Position numbers and translations under genes: made by a program
Notes under the pieces: model-generated
What the model was told of the DNA's origin: nothing
The model's input: the letters and a program-made list of their open reading frames with translations, nothing else
Database searches by the model: none
Shown here: positions 1-8,770 of the stretch, one piece after another
How positions within the stretch are numbered: position 1 is the first letter of the stretch
Layout: the number at the start of each line of letters is the position of its first letter
Assembly: GCA_963735175.1 (NCBI GenBank)
Contig: CAVTJX010000011.1
Location: 1-58,373 of the forward strand
Source of the DNA: CAVTJX01 sp963735175
Lineage (GTDB): Bacteria; Electryoneota; RPQS01
Length of the DNA: 58,373 nt
Reading direction: 5' to 3'

Positions 1-190
1 GCCTTCCCGCAATCCGCCGTTCATCGTTCATCGTTTCTTCCCCGCTCGCCCATAAGAAAAGCGAAGTACCTTCATGTGTGCTTTTGTGTGCTTCAGTCCG
101 TTCGCATAGCGGACAAATGCTCGTTCTGCCGTAGGCAGAACGGTCGTTTGGTGTTTGCTTCCTACTCCGCCCGCCACTCCCCGCGCGCTA
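1..190. repeat. Repeat-bearing intergenic end
   Basis: No gene is supported here. Two and a half heptamer units (GTTCATC) lie at 19-39, and a strong perfect hairpin CGTTCTGCC-gta-GGCAGAACG lies at 122-142, just beyond the 3' end of the minus-strand PilX-like gene. The hairpin has no long T run on the minus-strand side, so it is more likely a dispersed palindrome than a classical intrinsic terminator, though it could serve to stop or stabilise the transcript. Confidence 0.5.
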
Positions 191-1799
191 CTATGCGCAG
201 CGCCATGCCGTCATGCGGCAAGAATTAGGATCCGGCAGATACGGATCAAATGCCCAGTCCCGCTGCGCTTCCACGTAAGACGCGTTGGCAAAGTCCCCGA
301 CCGCGCGTTTGCTCTCGAAGATGCAAACCAGCGATCCGCGATAGGTCAATTGATGTCCGACCCATTTCTCGTGGAGCCGGATCAGATTTTCCGCGCCGCC
401 ACCGTAGCTCCCCGGCGTCGTCGGCGTGTTGCCCGTCACCACACAGGTGTTCACCGTCGTTGCGTTCGCAATGCGCTGGTTAACGCCCTTCGACGCGTTG
501 CCGTCCTCCCAATTGACCGAGTACACGTTGAACGCGTCGCACAGGATCGACGACGGCTTCTTGCTGATGGTATTGTCGTGACCCTCGAGGTTCAACGGGG
601 CATCCGTCGCCACCGTCAAGCCGCCACCCGGCAGTTCCGCGCCGTTCTTCAATCGCACGGCGGCATTGGCCGCGCTGTAAGAAATGTCGACGATGCGATT
701 CGGAGGCGCGATCCCGGGATGTGCGCAGCACGGAAATGTCAAGGGTCGTCATCTCCATGTCACGCTGCTCGCGGAAGTCGTGGACATTGGCTTGGCTGAG
801 TCGCCCGACCGGCAGCGCCACTGAATTCCCCAACGAATCCGTCGCCACTCCGTCAAGGATCTTCAGTCCCGCCTTGTAGTAGAAACGTGACGCCCGCATC
901 TCTGCGTCGTCAGAAACGGTTCCCCGCAGAATCATATCAATCGAATTCGCCGGCGCCGGCAGCGGATACGGCAGCCGCGGCACTCCGTGCGCGAAGTCCA
1001 TCAGCATCCCGCCCCGATCCGCCAGGGCATTCTGCTGCCAGTCCGGATCGCGGCTGTCATAGCTCAAATCCTGCCACTGTCCCGACGGATCCCGCACGCG
1101 CGCCTTACCGCTCAGGGACATTGTCGGATCCAGCGGCGTGTTGTAGACGTGCCCCGCCGCCGTCACCCGCGCCCCGATGTCCAGCGTGTTGTGCAAGGTC
1201 AGGTCACAAATTGCCATTGGTGTGAATTCGCCCATTGTAATAATCGAGCGGAAAGTTCGGGCACATCTCCAGATCGTCGTCGTAATAGATCCCGAACTGG
1301 TACATGTCGATGACCTGCTGATTCATCGTCTGGTGCACAATCTTGTCCACCGACCCGCCCGTGTTCTCCGCATGACACGTGACGACATACGGTTTGATAT
1401 CCGCCTTCAACCCCGCGAAGGGACCGGTCGCAATTTCGCTCCCGGTGCGCAGCGGCTGCGGGGTGATGAAAATTTCCGGGAATTCGAAGCCCGTCATTAC
1501 CGGTGTAGGTACGGCGTCAGAGCTGTGCGGTGGTTGGATTCGGATGCGCCGTTAACGTCGCCGCCAGCCATGCCGAAGCCTGTGCGCTGCCACCCTCCGC
1601 CGCGTAGAAAACGCGTGCTTCATGGTACCCACGCCGGGTCTGGCTGGAAGCGTTGCGCGAATATTGCACCGCCACCAATGCCATCCCCATCAGCGCGGCC
1701 AGGAGGATGATCGCCACGATCAGCACAAATCCGCGCGGCTACAGTCGTCCGGCGGCAAGGGTCGCGCTGAGCGCTCGAAGGCAGATTCATCTTGCTCAT
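191..1799 (-). CDS. PilX-like type IV pilus accessory protein, frameshifted
   Basis: The N-terminus reads as a prepilin-like signal: a basic leader, then RGFVLIVAIILLAALMGMAL, the single membrane helix of the PilX/pilin family, then a soluble region of about 480 residues. The start at 1799 follows GGAAGG at good spacing. The coding sequence is spread over four overlapping frames: leader to about 1740, helix to about 1517, then 1497-1204, 1235-about 740, and about 742-191. At least three or four single-base shifts are therefore needed to rebuild one protein of about 535 residues. PilX-type minor pilins act at the pilus tip or in assembly in the inner membrane and periplasm. The large C-terminal domain is not recognised. 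No other pilus gene is present, so the assignment rests on the N-terminal pattern. Confidence 0.55.
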
Positions 1800-2401
1800 T
1801 TTGCCTTCCTGTAAGGAGATTAACGAAAATTTGAAACTCCAGAAAGCCCACTGCAAATTAAGCAATTTTTGTACCATGCAACCCGATCAGTGACTTTAGC
1901 TTCATATATTATAATTTATCAGCGGGTTACCATCAGCTTCCGATACTTGCTGACACGCGCCCCCGATAAATGCATGCAAAACGCCACACCCGCCACAAGT
2001 CACTCGCAAGGCATTTCGTTCCATGACTGAACCGTTGCCACCGACACCGCACGAATCTCCTGCGGGCAAAAGGCATCGAATGGATGGCTTTCCAACCCGA
2101 AATGCTGGAATATGTACCATTCTTCGCAAACGTGCGTGAAGCATTTCACCTGCAATTTTGCACGGGATAGTGTCATACTAAAATTAGCAAGCTCCACAGC
2201 AACCACCGCGCAATCCGGACAACTTTCGTCATAATTAAAGTTATAGGGAGTTTATAAATACATGGTGTGAACAATTCCATTTTCCCCCTCTTGATATATG
2301 GACTTCTTTATCATAAACTATATATGTGCTTCGACACCCATCGACTGCGACGCAAAAATGAAGCATGTACGCGCGATGAAATCCGGGAAAGGAAATGTGA
2401 T
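1800..2401. other. AT-rich intergenic region, no supported gene
   Basis: About 600 bases separate the divergent PilX-like and choice-anchor-V genes. Composition is clearly more AT-rich than the flanks, as expected for a double promoter region. A TTGATA-N17-TAAACT pair around 2293-2321 could drive the rightward gene. A 68-codon minus-strand reading frame at 2000-2206 has no recognisable feature and no convincing ribosome-binding site. Confidence 0.4.
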
Positions 2402-3113
2402 ATGCGAATTTACTTAACGATGGGTCTCATGCTGCTCGGCCTGGCGCCCGCCTGGGCCCACAGCTCCTACACCGGCCGCTCGGGCTCACCCGGGCGCAAC
2501 ACCTGCGCCGCAAGCTGTCACGGTGGCACCGGTGGCACCATCAGTCTCAGCGGCTTCCCCGCGAGCTATACACCCAATCAGAAGTTATCTGCTGTCACTG
2601 TCGCACGGGACGGGCGGACAAATCGTCAATTTTAACGCGTCGTGCCGCATTGGCACGGGCATCGACAATGCCGGAGTCATCAGCGCTGGCACCGCCACGG
2701 CGATCTACAACGTCTCCGGCGAAACGAATGGCGTGCATTTCACGTCGTCGATTCAGGACGCCGGCACATTCACCTGGACCGCCCCGGCGGCCGGCTCCGG
2801 TTCCGTCCGGCTGTATCTCGGCGGCCTCCAGTTCGACTATGACGGTCCCAATTCTACGGTGGTGCTCGAAGCCGCCGAAGCCGTCCCGTTAGCCAACCCG
2901 CAGGGGCTGGTGGTGTTGGCGGAGTCACCGCATATGCGCCTCACGTGGAACCCTGTGACAGGAGCCAGTGGCTACAACGTTTATCGCGGCGTCAGCAACG
3001 ACGTGATTATTACATTCGTCGGCAGCAGTGCTACGGCCAACTTCGTCAACAGCGCCGCCATGGACCGCGCGGATACACGGGCCTATTACCTCATCACGGC
3101 GACACAGCCGTAA
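2402..3113 (+). CDS. Choice-anchor-V-like secreted protein with CX3CH motif, one frameshift
   Basis: The start at 2402 is preceded by AAAGGAAA. Residues 1-19 form a signal peptide (ends APAWA). Residues 20-42 (HSSYTGRSGSPGRN, then CAASCHGG) are the GxTGxPG...CH motif of choice-anchor V/Reeler-like domains, but the cysteines are spaced CX3CH rather than CXXCH. The frame changes near 2600; the next frame runs from NFNASCRIGTG through a beta-rich domain and a fibronectin type III-like segment (LTWNPVTGASGYNVYRG). No type IX sorting domain follows, so the protein ends at about 237 residues. The first 180 residues are paralogous to the minus-strand protein at 4246-5583. It is likely periplasmic or surface-exposed and possibly heme-binding; that last role is inferred from the motif only. 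Confidence 0.65.
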
Positions 3114-3215
3114 CGCACCTGCCAGTATGAGAAACGGCCGCGTCGTGTTCAGGGACGGCGCAGCCTGATAGAAAACGGGACAGCCCACAAGGCTGCCCCG
3201 TTCTTTTATCCGCCA

Positions 3216-3243
3216 GTTCATCGTTCATCATTCATCGTTTCCT
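3216..3243. repeat. Heptamer array overlapping the nfo stop codon
   Basis: GTTCATC, GTTCATC, ATTCATC and a degenerate GTTTCCT: four units of seven. The nfo stop codon (3232-3234) lies within it. It belongs to the same class as the arrays at 10055, 11705, 22068, 22615, 27968, 32443, 33010, 48284, 53294, 53744 and 54959. Confidence 0.7.
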
Positions 3244-4068
3244 GAGTCCCTCTAAAAACGCCAGCGCCCCCGGCGTAAGTTCGTCATCCAGCTCCGTGAT
3301 CCCCGGATGGTCCGCGAAGCGGGAATCCTGCATCAGCAGCCGAAATCCGGCCGTTCCGATTTCACCCTGTCCGGGTGCGGCATGGCGGTCACGTCTGCTG
3401 CCTAAGACATGACGGCTGTCATTCAGATGGAACGCCCGCAAATGCTCAATCCCCGCCGCGCTGTCGAACTCGCGGAACATCTTCTGATAATCCGCCGCCG
3501 TCCGAAAATCATAGCCGGCCGCAAATGCATGACATGTATCGAGGCACACTCCCAATCTCGCCGGCTGCCGGACACGCCGGATCATTTCACCCAGCTGTTC
3601 AAACCGGCCGCCGATGGCGTTGCCCATCCCCGCTGTATTCTCTATCAGAATCCCTGCGGTCAGCCCGTTCGTACGATGGAAGATCTCCTCCAGCGCCAAC
3701 GCGCACGCCGCCACGCCAAAATCTTCGCCCGCGTCATGACTCGAACCGGGATGCGTCACCACCCACGGAATGCCTAACGCCGCCGCGCGTTCGAGTTCTA
3801 CCACCATCGCCGCGACGGACTTCTCCCACAGCTCTTCGTCGGGCGAACAGAGATTGATCAGGTAACTGTTGTGGATGAGGCCGGGCAGATTCGCGTGCGC
3901 AACCCACGCTTCGCGGAAAGCCTGAAGCTCCACCGCTGTGAGCACTTTCGCCGCCCATTGCAGTTGGCTCTTGGTAAAGATCTGCCAGGCTTCGCAACCG
4001 AATCGGTCCACCCACTCAAAGGCCTTCGCGAGCCCGCCCTTCACCGAAACATGCGCACCGATTTTCAT
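3232..4068 (-). CDS. nfo: Endonuclease IV (AP endonuclease)
   Basis: Complete 278-residue member of the AP endonuclease 2 family, which cuts 5' of abasic sites in base-excision repair using three Zn ions. Family motifs appear in order: MKIGAHVSVKGG start, HNSYLINL (metal His), VVTHPGS (metal His), LIENTAG (metal Glu), CLDTCHAFAAGYD (Asp/His pair), FHLNDS (His), SRRDRHAAPGQG (Asp/His). The final metal Glu is probably in PGITELDD, where the family normally has ILET, so the tail is slightly divergent. An upstream in-frame Met at 4113 was rejected because family members begin MKIGAH. The stop codon lies inside a heptamer array (3216-3243). Monocistronic. Confidence 0.93.
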   Translation of the reverse strand: MKIGAHVSVKGGLAKAFEWVDRFGCEAWQIFTKSQLQWAAKVLTAVELQAFREAWVAHANLPGLIHNSYLINLCSPDEELWEKSVAAMVVELERAAALGIPWVVTHPGSSHDAGEDFGVAACALALEEIFHRTNGLTAGILIENTAGMGNAIGGRFEQLGEMIRRVRQPARLGVCLDTCHAFAAGYDFRTAADYQKMFREFDSAAGIEHLRAFHLNDSRHVLGSRRDRHAAPGQGEIGTAGFRLLMQDSRFADHPGITELDDELTPGALAFLEGLRKR

Positions 4069-4093
4069 GCTTGAAATCCTGATAACAAACCGC

Positions 4094-4118
4094 GCGGGGT
4101 GAGGGCACCCCACGCGGC
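4094..4118. repeat. Dispersed palindrome GCGCGGGGTGxxxxCACCCCGCGC, copy 1
   Basis: Near-perfect inverted repeat (CGCGGGGTG...CACCCC) just upstream of nfo. Related copies lie at 8716-8741, 15395-15418 and 57590-57612. All are intergenic. Confidence 0.6.
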
Positions 4119-4152
4119 GAGTTCATTTTTGCCTCGGCAATAGATTTCTACC

Positions 4153-4217
4153 TGGGCGGCGGGCTCTGCCCCGCCGCATGATTCCCGAGCAACGGGACAG
4201 AGCCCGTTGCCCAGGCA
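4153..4217. repeat. Two-hairpin (cloverleaf-like) dispersed element, copy 1
   Basis: An outer pair (CTGGGC...GCCCAG) encloses two hairpins: GGCGGG-ctctgc-CCCGCC and CAACGGG-acagag-CCCGTTG. A second copy at 6242-6310 has the same plan with a different spacer. It lies downstream of the type IX-secreted gene on the minus strand and could form a three-way junction in RNA or single-stranded DNA. Confidence 0.7.
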
Positions 4218-4245
4218 GGGAAATGACATGCAGCGTCGCACGCTG

Positions 4246-5583
4246 CTATTTGATCGCCATCACCTTGGTGGTCAGCACTTTCTTGCCCGCGGTGAGCCGC
4301 AACAGGTATACGCCGGTGGCGTAGCCTTCCGACGACCACTCGATGCGATGATTCCCCGCGGCATAACTGCCATGTGCGATCAAGGCCACCTGCCGCCCCG
4401 TCACGTCGTACAGCGCCAGCTCCACATCGGCGCTCTTGGGCAGACTGAACGGTACCGTCACCATCGCATTGAATGGATTGGGATAGACGAGCCCCAGCGC
4501 GGCGTCCTTTGCCAGCGGGGGTCGTGCGTCGGGCACGGCGTTCACGATCTCCGTGCGAAAGTGCCACAACGGCCCTTGCGTGCGCCCCGCTCCATTCACC
4601 GCGTCCACATGCCAGTAATATGTCGTGTCGGAACGCAGGAATCCGGATATCGCAAACAGGGTATCCGTCGTGAACAGGTCCATTTCCGGCGGATTGGTCA
4701 AACCCGAGTAAACATGATAGGAGTCGGCTAACGCCACCGGCGACCACCGCCAGGCTGTGACGAGCGAAACGTTCATCGCGCCGTTGGCCGGCTCCGGATT
4801 ACGCGCCGTATCGGGCAGCGCCAGTGTGGAAAATGTCCACAACGGACCTTCCGTCACCCCCACCGCATTGCGCTCGTTGATCTTCCAGTAATACGTGGCG
4901 CCGGGTGTCAATCCCAAAGGACTGTAGAATGCCGCAGTGACACTCGCCACCGAATCCGGCGGATTACTCGTGCCAAGGAATACAGTATGCGCCGCCACGC
5001 CATGACCCGCCGTCCATGTCAACTCGGCAGATGGCAGCACACCGGTGGCGTCATTCGCGGGCGCGGGATTACTGGCGGCGGTTGGCGGTGTCGTCACCGC
5101 TTCCGTGGAGGTCGTGACGAAGGCCGTATTCGCTCCGCCGGCACTCGTCCCCTGGTGCGCTGCAACGTACAGCCGCACGGATCCTGTCCCCGCCGCCGGA
5201 GCCAGCCAGTTGAAGGTCGCTGATTCCTGATTGTTCGACGACAGATGAATCCCGTTCGTCTCGCCGCCCGCATTGTACGTCGCCGTCCCCGTTCCGGCGC
5301 TCAGCGTTCCCGCATTCGTCGTTCCCGTGCCAATCCGGCATGACGCGTTAAAATTGCAGATCGCTGAGCCCGATGTATGCGAAATCGTAATCGCATACGA
5401 TTGTCCGGGAGTGTACGCTTCCGGAAAACCGGAGATCATCACGGTACCGTTGTTATTGCCGCCATGACAGGGATAGGCACACGTATTCCCGCCCTGCGCG
5501 CCGGAATACCCGATATAGCCCGAATGAGCCCCTGCCGCTGCGGCGAAGGCGAGGACGATGAGAATGGAAATTCCACGGCGCAT
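4246..5583 (-). CDS. Type IX-secreted choice-anchor-V/FnIII protein with CX3CH motif
   Basis: 445 residues, intact. The start at 5583 follows GGTGGAG. Signal peptide 1-19 (ends AAAAGA). Residues 20-42 hold the HSGYIGYSGAQGG motif and CAYPCHGG, again CX3CH. A beta domain follows to about residue 165, then two fibronectin type III-like domains (about 175-265 with ATYYWKINERNAVG; 270-355 with TYYWHVDAVNGAG), then a type A type IX sorting domain from YPNPFNAMVTVPFSLP to the KVMAIK end. Paralogue of the protein at 2402-3113, which lacks the sorting domain. Likely exported by the Sec then type IX route and anchored at the cell surface. A heme role for the CX3CH motif is inferred, not shown. The transcript probably starts near 5833, giving a leader of about 250 bases. 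Confidence 0.8.
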   Translation of the reverse strand: MRRGISILIVLAFAAAAGAHSGYIGYSGAQGGNTCAYPCHGGNNNGTVMISGFPEAYTPGQSYAITISHTSGSAICNFNASCRIGTGTTNAGTLSAGTGTATYNAGGETNGIHLSSNNQESATFNWLAPAAGTGSVRLYVAAHQGTSAGGANTAFVTTSTEAVTTPPTAASNPAPANDATGVLPSAELTWTAGHGVAAHTVFLGTSNPPDSVASVTAAFYSPLGLTPGATYYWKINERNAVGVTEGPLWTFSTLALPDTARNPEPANGAMNVSLVTAWRWSPVALADSYHVYSGLTNPPEMDLFTTDTLFAISGFLRSDTTYYWHVDAVNGAGRTQGPLWHFRTEIVNAVPDARPPLAKDAALGLVYPNPFNAMVTVPFSLPKSADVELALYDVTGRQVALIAHGSYAAGNHRIEWSSEGYATGVYLLRLTAGKKVLTTKVMAIK

Positions 5584-5839
5584 GCTCCACCAACTTCCCC
5601 GTTTAGATGACTGTCTCGTACAGAATACCGTCCGGGTGTAGAACAGGCGGCCCTTGCGGGTCGCCTGAAAATCCCATCGCACGCGATATTGTCCTGTGGT
5701 GTAAGGCGAGCGAAGGTGATTTGGAGTAACATCACATGCAGGAACCGCTCCTCGAGCCCAACGCATGTCCTGTCATACACCTCCCGGAAGCCGGAAAGAA
5801 AGAGAAATCGTTCCGTGGAGGAAGTGGAACGTTCTCCAT

Positions 5840-5869
5840 ATAATAACACCTGCTCGACCCCAATGTCAA
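5840..5869 (-). promoter_or_regulatory. Sigma70-type promoter for the 4246-5583 gene
   Basis: On the minus strand TTGACA (5869-5864), an 18-base spacer, then TATTAT (5845-5840). The predicted start near 5833 leaves about 250 nt of leader containing a palindrome (CAGGCGACC...GGCCGCCTG). No known riboswitch was recognised in that leader. Confidence 0.55.
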
Positions 5870-6406
5870 GTGATATTTCCTATGACAAACGATTTTACGC
5901 AGTTCCAAAATCCGCAATAATATAATATTACAACTTTTATCCGATTATAACAGGCTCGTCTTGGGTCAGATTCAATGTATGCACCAGCAATTCTTTAACC
6001 CCGTCTCGGTGGCGTCAACCGACTGGACCGCTGGCAGAAAATTGAACGGGAGTCGGGTTTGCCAGCCGCGGATTATTCTTGATCATGCCTCCTCGGACTG
6101 GGTACAATAAGTTCCCAATCAACTCTGGTTTCCGGAATTCACCACCCATGGCGGCTCTCACCATGACCAAGACCAGGAGATTATTCCCCCGCTCAGGCAC
6201 CGGGCTCCGTCCTTCCGCAGCAATGGATCCCCTGATGAATCCCCTGGGCGGCGGGCTCTGCCCCGCCGCAATCTCCGGAAAGAGCAACGGGACAGAATCC
6301 GTTGCCTGGGTGTTCATGAGAAATCGTCACAAGAAACAACCCAGCCTGCGCGTCTTCGCGCGCGGCAATCAACGGCGTCAGCGACACGGATCGAACGTCA
6401 CGTTCG
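5846..6406. other. Intergenic region with dispersed repeats
   Basis: No gene supported. Contains the upstream half of the promoter above, the second cloverleaf-like element (6242-6310) and a copy of the GCGTCTTCGCGCGCGG element (6347-6415), which runs into the stop end of the minus-strand porin gene. Confidence 0.5.
6242..6310. repeat. Two-hairpin dispersed element, copy 2
   Basis: CTGGGCGGCGGGCTCTGCCC and CAACGGGACAGAATCCGTTG hairpins enclosed by CTGGGC/GCCTGG. The compensated second hairpin (GG in copy 1 becomes GA, while the stem is largely kept) suggests an element of some age rather than a recent duplication. Confidence 0.65.
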
Positions 6407-6415
6407 TTAGAATTG
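6347..6415. repeat. Dispersed element GCGTCTTCGCGCGCGG...GAACGTCACGTTC, copy 1
   Basis: Contains GCGCGtcttCGCGC and GAACGT-c-ACGTTC palindromes. Copies: 20534-20580 (5' half only) and 46512-46580 (complete). The complete copies lie at the 3' end of minus-strand genes, where the end of the repeat contributes to the stop region. Confidence 0.65.
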
Positions 6416-7645
6416 GAAGTGGGCTTGGAGTTCCGCCCATTCTTTGTTGCGGCCCGCGTTGCCGGAAAGGGTGGTAATCCGGTAGCGCGGGGATATTTCC
6501 ACCCACGGCAGTGGGAAGATCTGCAAGCCAAGGGTTGTGCGCTTGGATTCGGGATTTTTCATGCCAGGAAGGCCATTATCCAGCCAGTCATATGCGCCGT
6601 AGAGCCAGATTCCGGGATGGGCCTGCACAGAAAGCTGCGTCGTGCTGTAAGCGCTGGTGACGGCGGTAGTGCCCGGCGTCCACGCCTTGCGATCGTATTC
6701 GAACAGCAGGGCGGTGGCCAGAAAGCCGAAGCCCTGGCGATCCTTTAAATAGTTCTCGAAACCGTCCCAGCCGATCCCGCCAAAGCCACCCCAGGCGCTG
6801 TAGCGTGTCATGGCAAAGGGGAACGAATACTCCGGATCATGCGCTTTGTACGGCGCGTTAAACCAACTGCCGCCCGCGGCCACCTGCAACCCCCAGTCCT
6901 GAATCCCCTGCTGCACTTGCGCGCGGGCGAACCAACGCTTCTGGATATCGCGGGCCATGGGAATCTGCGTTTGGGCATTGGTGAACGAGGCCGTGATATC
7001 CACGAACTTGGGCCGCAGGCCGATTTCCGCGCCGACACCATAATGCGGCGGAGTCGGCTGATCGCCCTCCATCCCCATGTAGTTCATGAACAGGCCGGTT
7101 CGTACATAGGAGGTATGATCGGCAAAGATCCAACCGAAATTCTCCTGGAACTGCCCAGCCTTGACAAATCCGTTCAGTGGCAGCACATTCGCCAGTCCAT
7201 ACGCTTCAAAGCGGCCCGAGTATTGTGCGATTCCCTGCGAATAGTAGATCAGAAAGCGGTCTGCAGGCTGTAAAGCCAGATAGAAAGTTCCCTGCATCTG
7301 GGCGATCGTTCCGGTATTCGTCAACAGCGGTGCCGACAGACCGGCGGCATCACTGTCGCTCTGCGTGTTCTCGCTGGCCCAGATCGTGCGCAAATCGGCC
7401 CCAATGGTCACGGCATCCGAAAGCTGCGGCTTGATTCGCTCCAGCAGTTCGGCCTTAACAGGCTTGATCGGCAGATAGGTCGGGCTGAAGAACTGGCTGC
7501 CGTATAACGACCGCATCCCCCGCCCGGTGGGATTGGTGTGACACAGAAAGCAAGACTGTCCAAAGAGCACCGAATAGTGCGGCTCGGCGGAGGCGGTAGA
7601 AATCAGCAACAGGGCCATAAACAACGCTTTGATCAGGTGCTTCAT
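6407..7645 (-). CDS. Outer-membrane beta-barrel with N-terminal c-type heme motif (Cyc2-like architecture)
   Basis: 412 residues, intact. Signal peptide 1-20 (ends ISTASA). The mature N-terminus carries one CXXCH heme motif (CFLCH, residues 32-36) in the context FGQSCFLCHTNPTGRGMRS. The remaining 360 or so residues alternate aromatic and polar residues as in a beta-barrel and end in HFQF, a typical C-terminal outer-membrane signature (terminal Phe). A single N-terminal heme followed by a porin is the plan of the Cyc2 iron-oxidase family and of several heme-porin proteins in delta-proteobacteria and metal-cycling bacteria. The sequence lacks the exact Cyc2 motif, so electron transfer is an inference from architecture. 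Not in an obvious operon. Confidence 0.6.
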   Translation of the reverse strand: MKHLIKALFMALLLISTASAEPHYSVLFGQSCFLCHTNPTGRGMRSLYGSQFFSPTYLPIKPVKAELLERIKPQLSDAVTIGADLRTIWASENTQSDSDAAGLSAPLLTNTGTIAQMQGTFYLALQPADRFLIYYSQGIAQYSGRFEAYGLANVLPLNGFVKAGQFQENFGWIFADHTSYVRTGLFMNYMGMEGDQPTPPHYGVGAEIGLRPKFVDITASFTNAQTQIPMARDIQKRWFARAQVQQGIQDWGLQVAAGGSWFNAPYKAHDPEYSFPFAMTRYSAWGGFGGIGWDGFENYLKDRQGFGFLATALLFEYDRKAWTPGTTAVTSAYSTTQLSVQAHPGIWLYGAYDWLDNGLPGMKNPESKRTTLGLQIFPLPWVEISPRYRITTLSGNAGRNKEWAELQAHFQF

Positions 7646-7839
7646 CTCGATCTCACTTGGTTTTACTTGCCTATTTCAGCCTAATTGTCAAATATAGCTA
7701 ATTTTACCAAACGATTCAATTCCCACCGCCGTCCATCATGGAATCTTACACGCGAACCAACGCAAGTTGCAGATCAGACGGACATTTCGCATATTACCCT
7801 ATCCGCTGGATTGCCTACAAATCACTATTTCCCTAACAG

Positions 7840-8641
7840 ATGACCCTGCCCTTTTCCAAATACCACGGCCTCGGCAACGATTTTATCCTGATCGACGGCC
7901 CCCTCGAACTCGCCGCCCCATCCATCCGCACACTTTGCGACCGGCATCAGGGCATTGGCGCCGATGGCATCCTGATCCGCGAGCCTGCCACCGAGGCTGA
8001 TCACCGCATGCAGCTTTTCAATGCCGACGGCTCCCCCGCCGAAGATCTCCGGCAACGGCCTGCGCTGCTTCGTGCTCTTTCTGCGCGAGCGGGGCTACGA
8101 TGTCAGCCGCGAGATAACCATCGAAACCGGCGGTGGGATTCAGCGCGCGATGCTCATCGACGCCGACACGGTGGAAACCACCATGCCGCTGCCGCGCTTC
8201 GGCGCGGGCGGCAAGGCCAAGTCCCTCATGCTCGATGCCCAGGGGGTGCGCTTTGCCGTCGTGCCGGTCACTGTTGGCAATCCCCACGGCGTGATCTTCG
8301 GTCCTCAGCGCGACATCGCTTTTGCCGAAACCTACGGCCCCGCGCTCGAAAAGCATCCCGCCTTTGCCCAGGGCGCGAACATCGAATTCGTGAAGGTGAT
8401 CAGCAAGGAATCCTGCCGCCTCGTGGTGTGGGAACGCGGCGCGGGCATCACCCTCGCCTGCGGCAGCGGCTCCACGGCCACGGCCTGTGCCGGCGCGGCG
8501 GTCGGCCACTTCGCCTTCGACAAACCCATCGCCGTCCACCAGCCCGGCGGCACCCTGCACATCACGGTCAAAACCGGCTTCGAAGAAATCCGCCAACGCG
8601 GCCCCGCCACCTTCGTCTTCAAGGGAAAGATCGTATTCTGA
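7840..8641 (+). CDS. dapF: Diaminopimelate epimerase, frameshifted at the first catalytic Cys
   Basis: Converts LL-DAP to meso-DAP for peptidoglycan and lysine. The frame from 7840 gives FSKYHGLGNDFILIDG and HQGIGADGIL, ending at FNADGSPAE. The frame from about 8050 continues SGNGLRCFVLFL, ETGGGIQRA, TVGNPHGVIF, the second catalytic Cys in TLACGSGSTATACA, and the end GKIVF. Between them the family has E-M/I-C-G-N-G. Here the bases GAAGATCTCCGGC contain one extra base and read TCC where the Cys codon TGC is expected, so the first catalytic Cys is not encoded in either frame. A sequencing error is most likely since the rest is well conserved; otherwise the gene is dead. Reconstructed length about 267 residues, normal for DapF. 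Confidence 0.85.
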
Positions 8642-8770
8642 TTCCCCCCCGTTGACGGGGGGGTTAGGGGGGTGGGATTGGCGGGCGCAAACATTAAACA
8701 ACTGCACCTACATCGCAGCGCGGGGTGCCCTCACCCCGCGCGCAAATAACATCCAGCCGGGAGACTCCTC
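8642..8770. repeat. Intergenic repeats downstream of dapF
   Basis: 8645-8677 is one copy of the CCCCCCGTTGACGGGGGGG-TTAGGGGGG-TGGG element (others at 13760, 31500, 33116 and 57446). 8716-8741 is a copy of the GCGCGGGGTGCCCTCACCCC palindrome. Confidence 0.6.

Noticed and set aside
155..799. Long plus-strand ORF (214 codons) over the PilX-like gene
   Set aside because: Arg/Pro-rich shadow of the minus-strand coding frame; no family pattern and the opposite strand gives a coherent protein.
1902..2206. Minus-strand ORFs in the 1800-2401 intergenic region
   Set aside because: Short, Cys-rich by composition, no ribosome-binding site and no family resemblance; overlapping frames are equally long.
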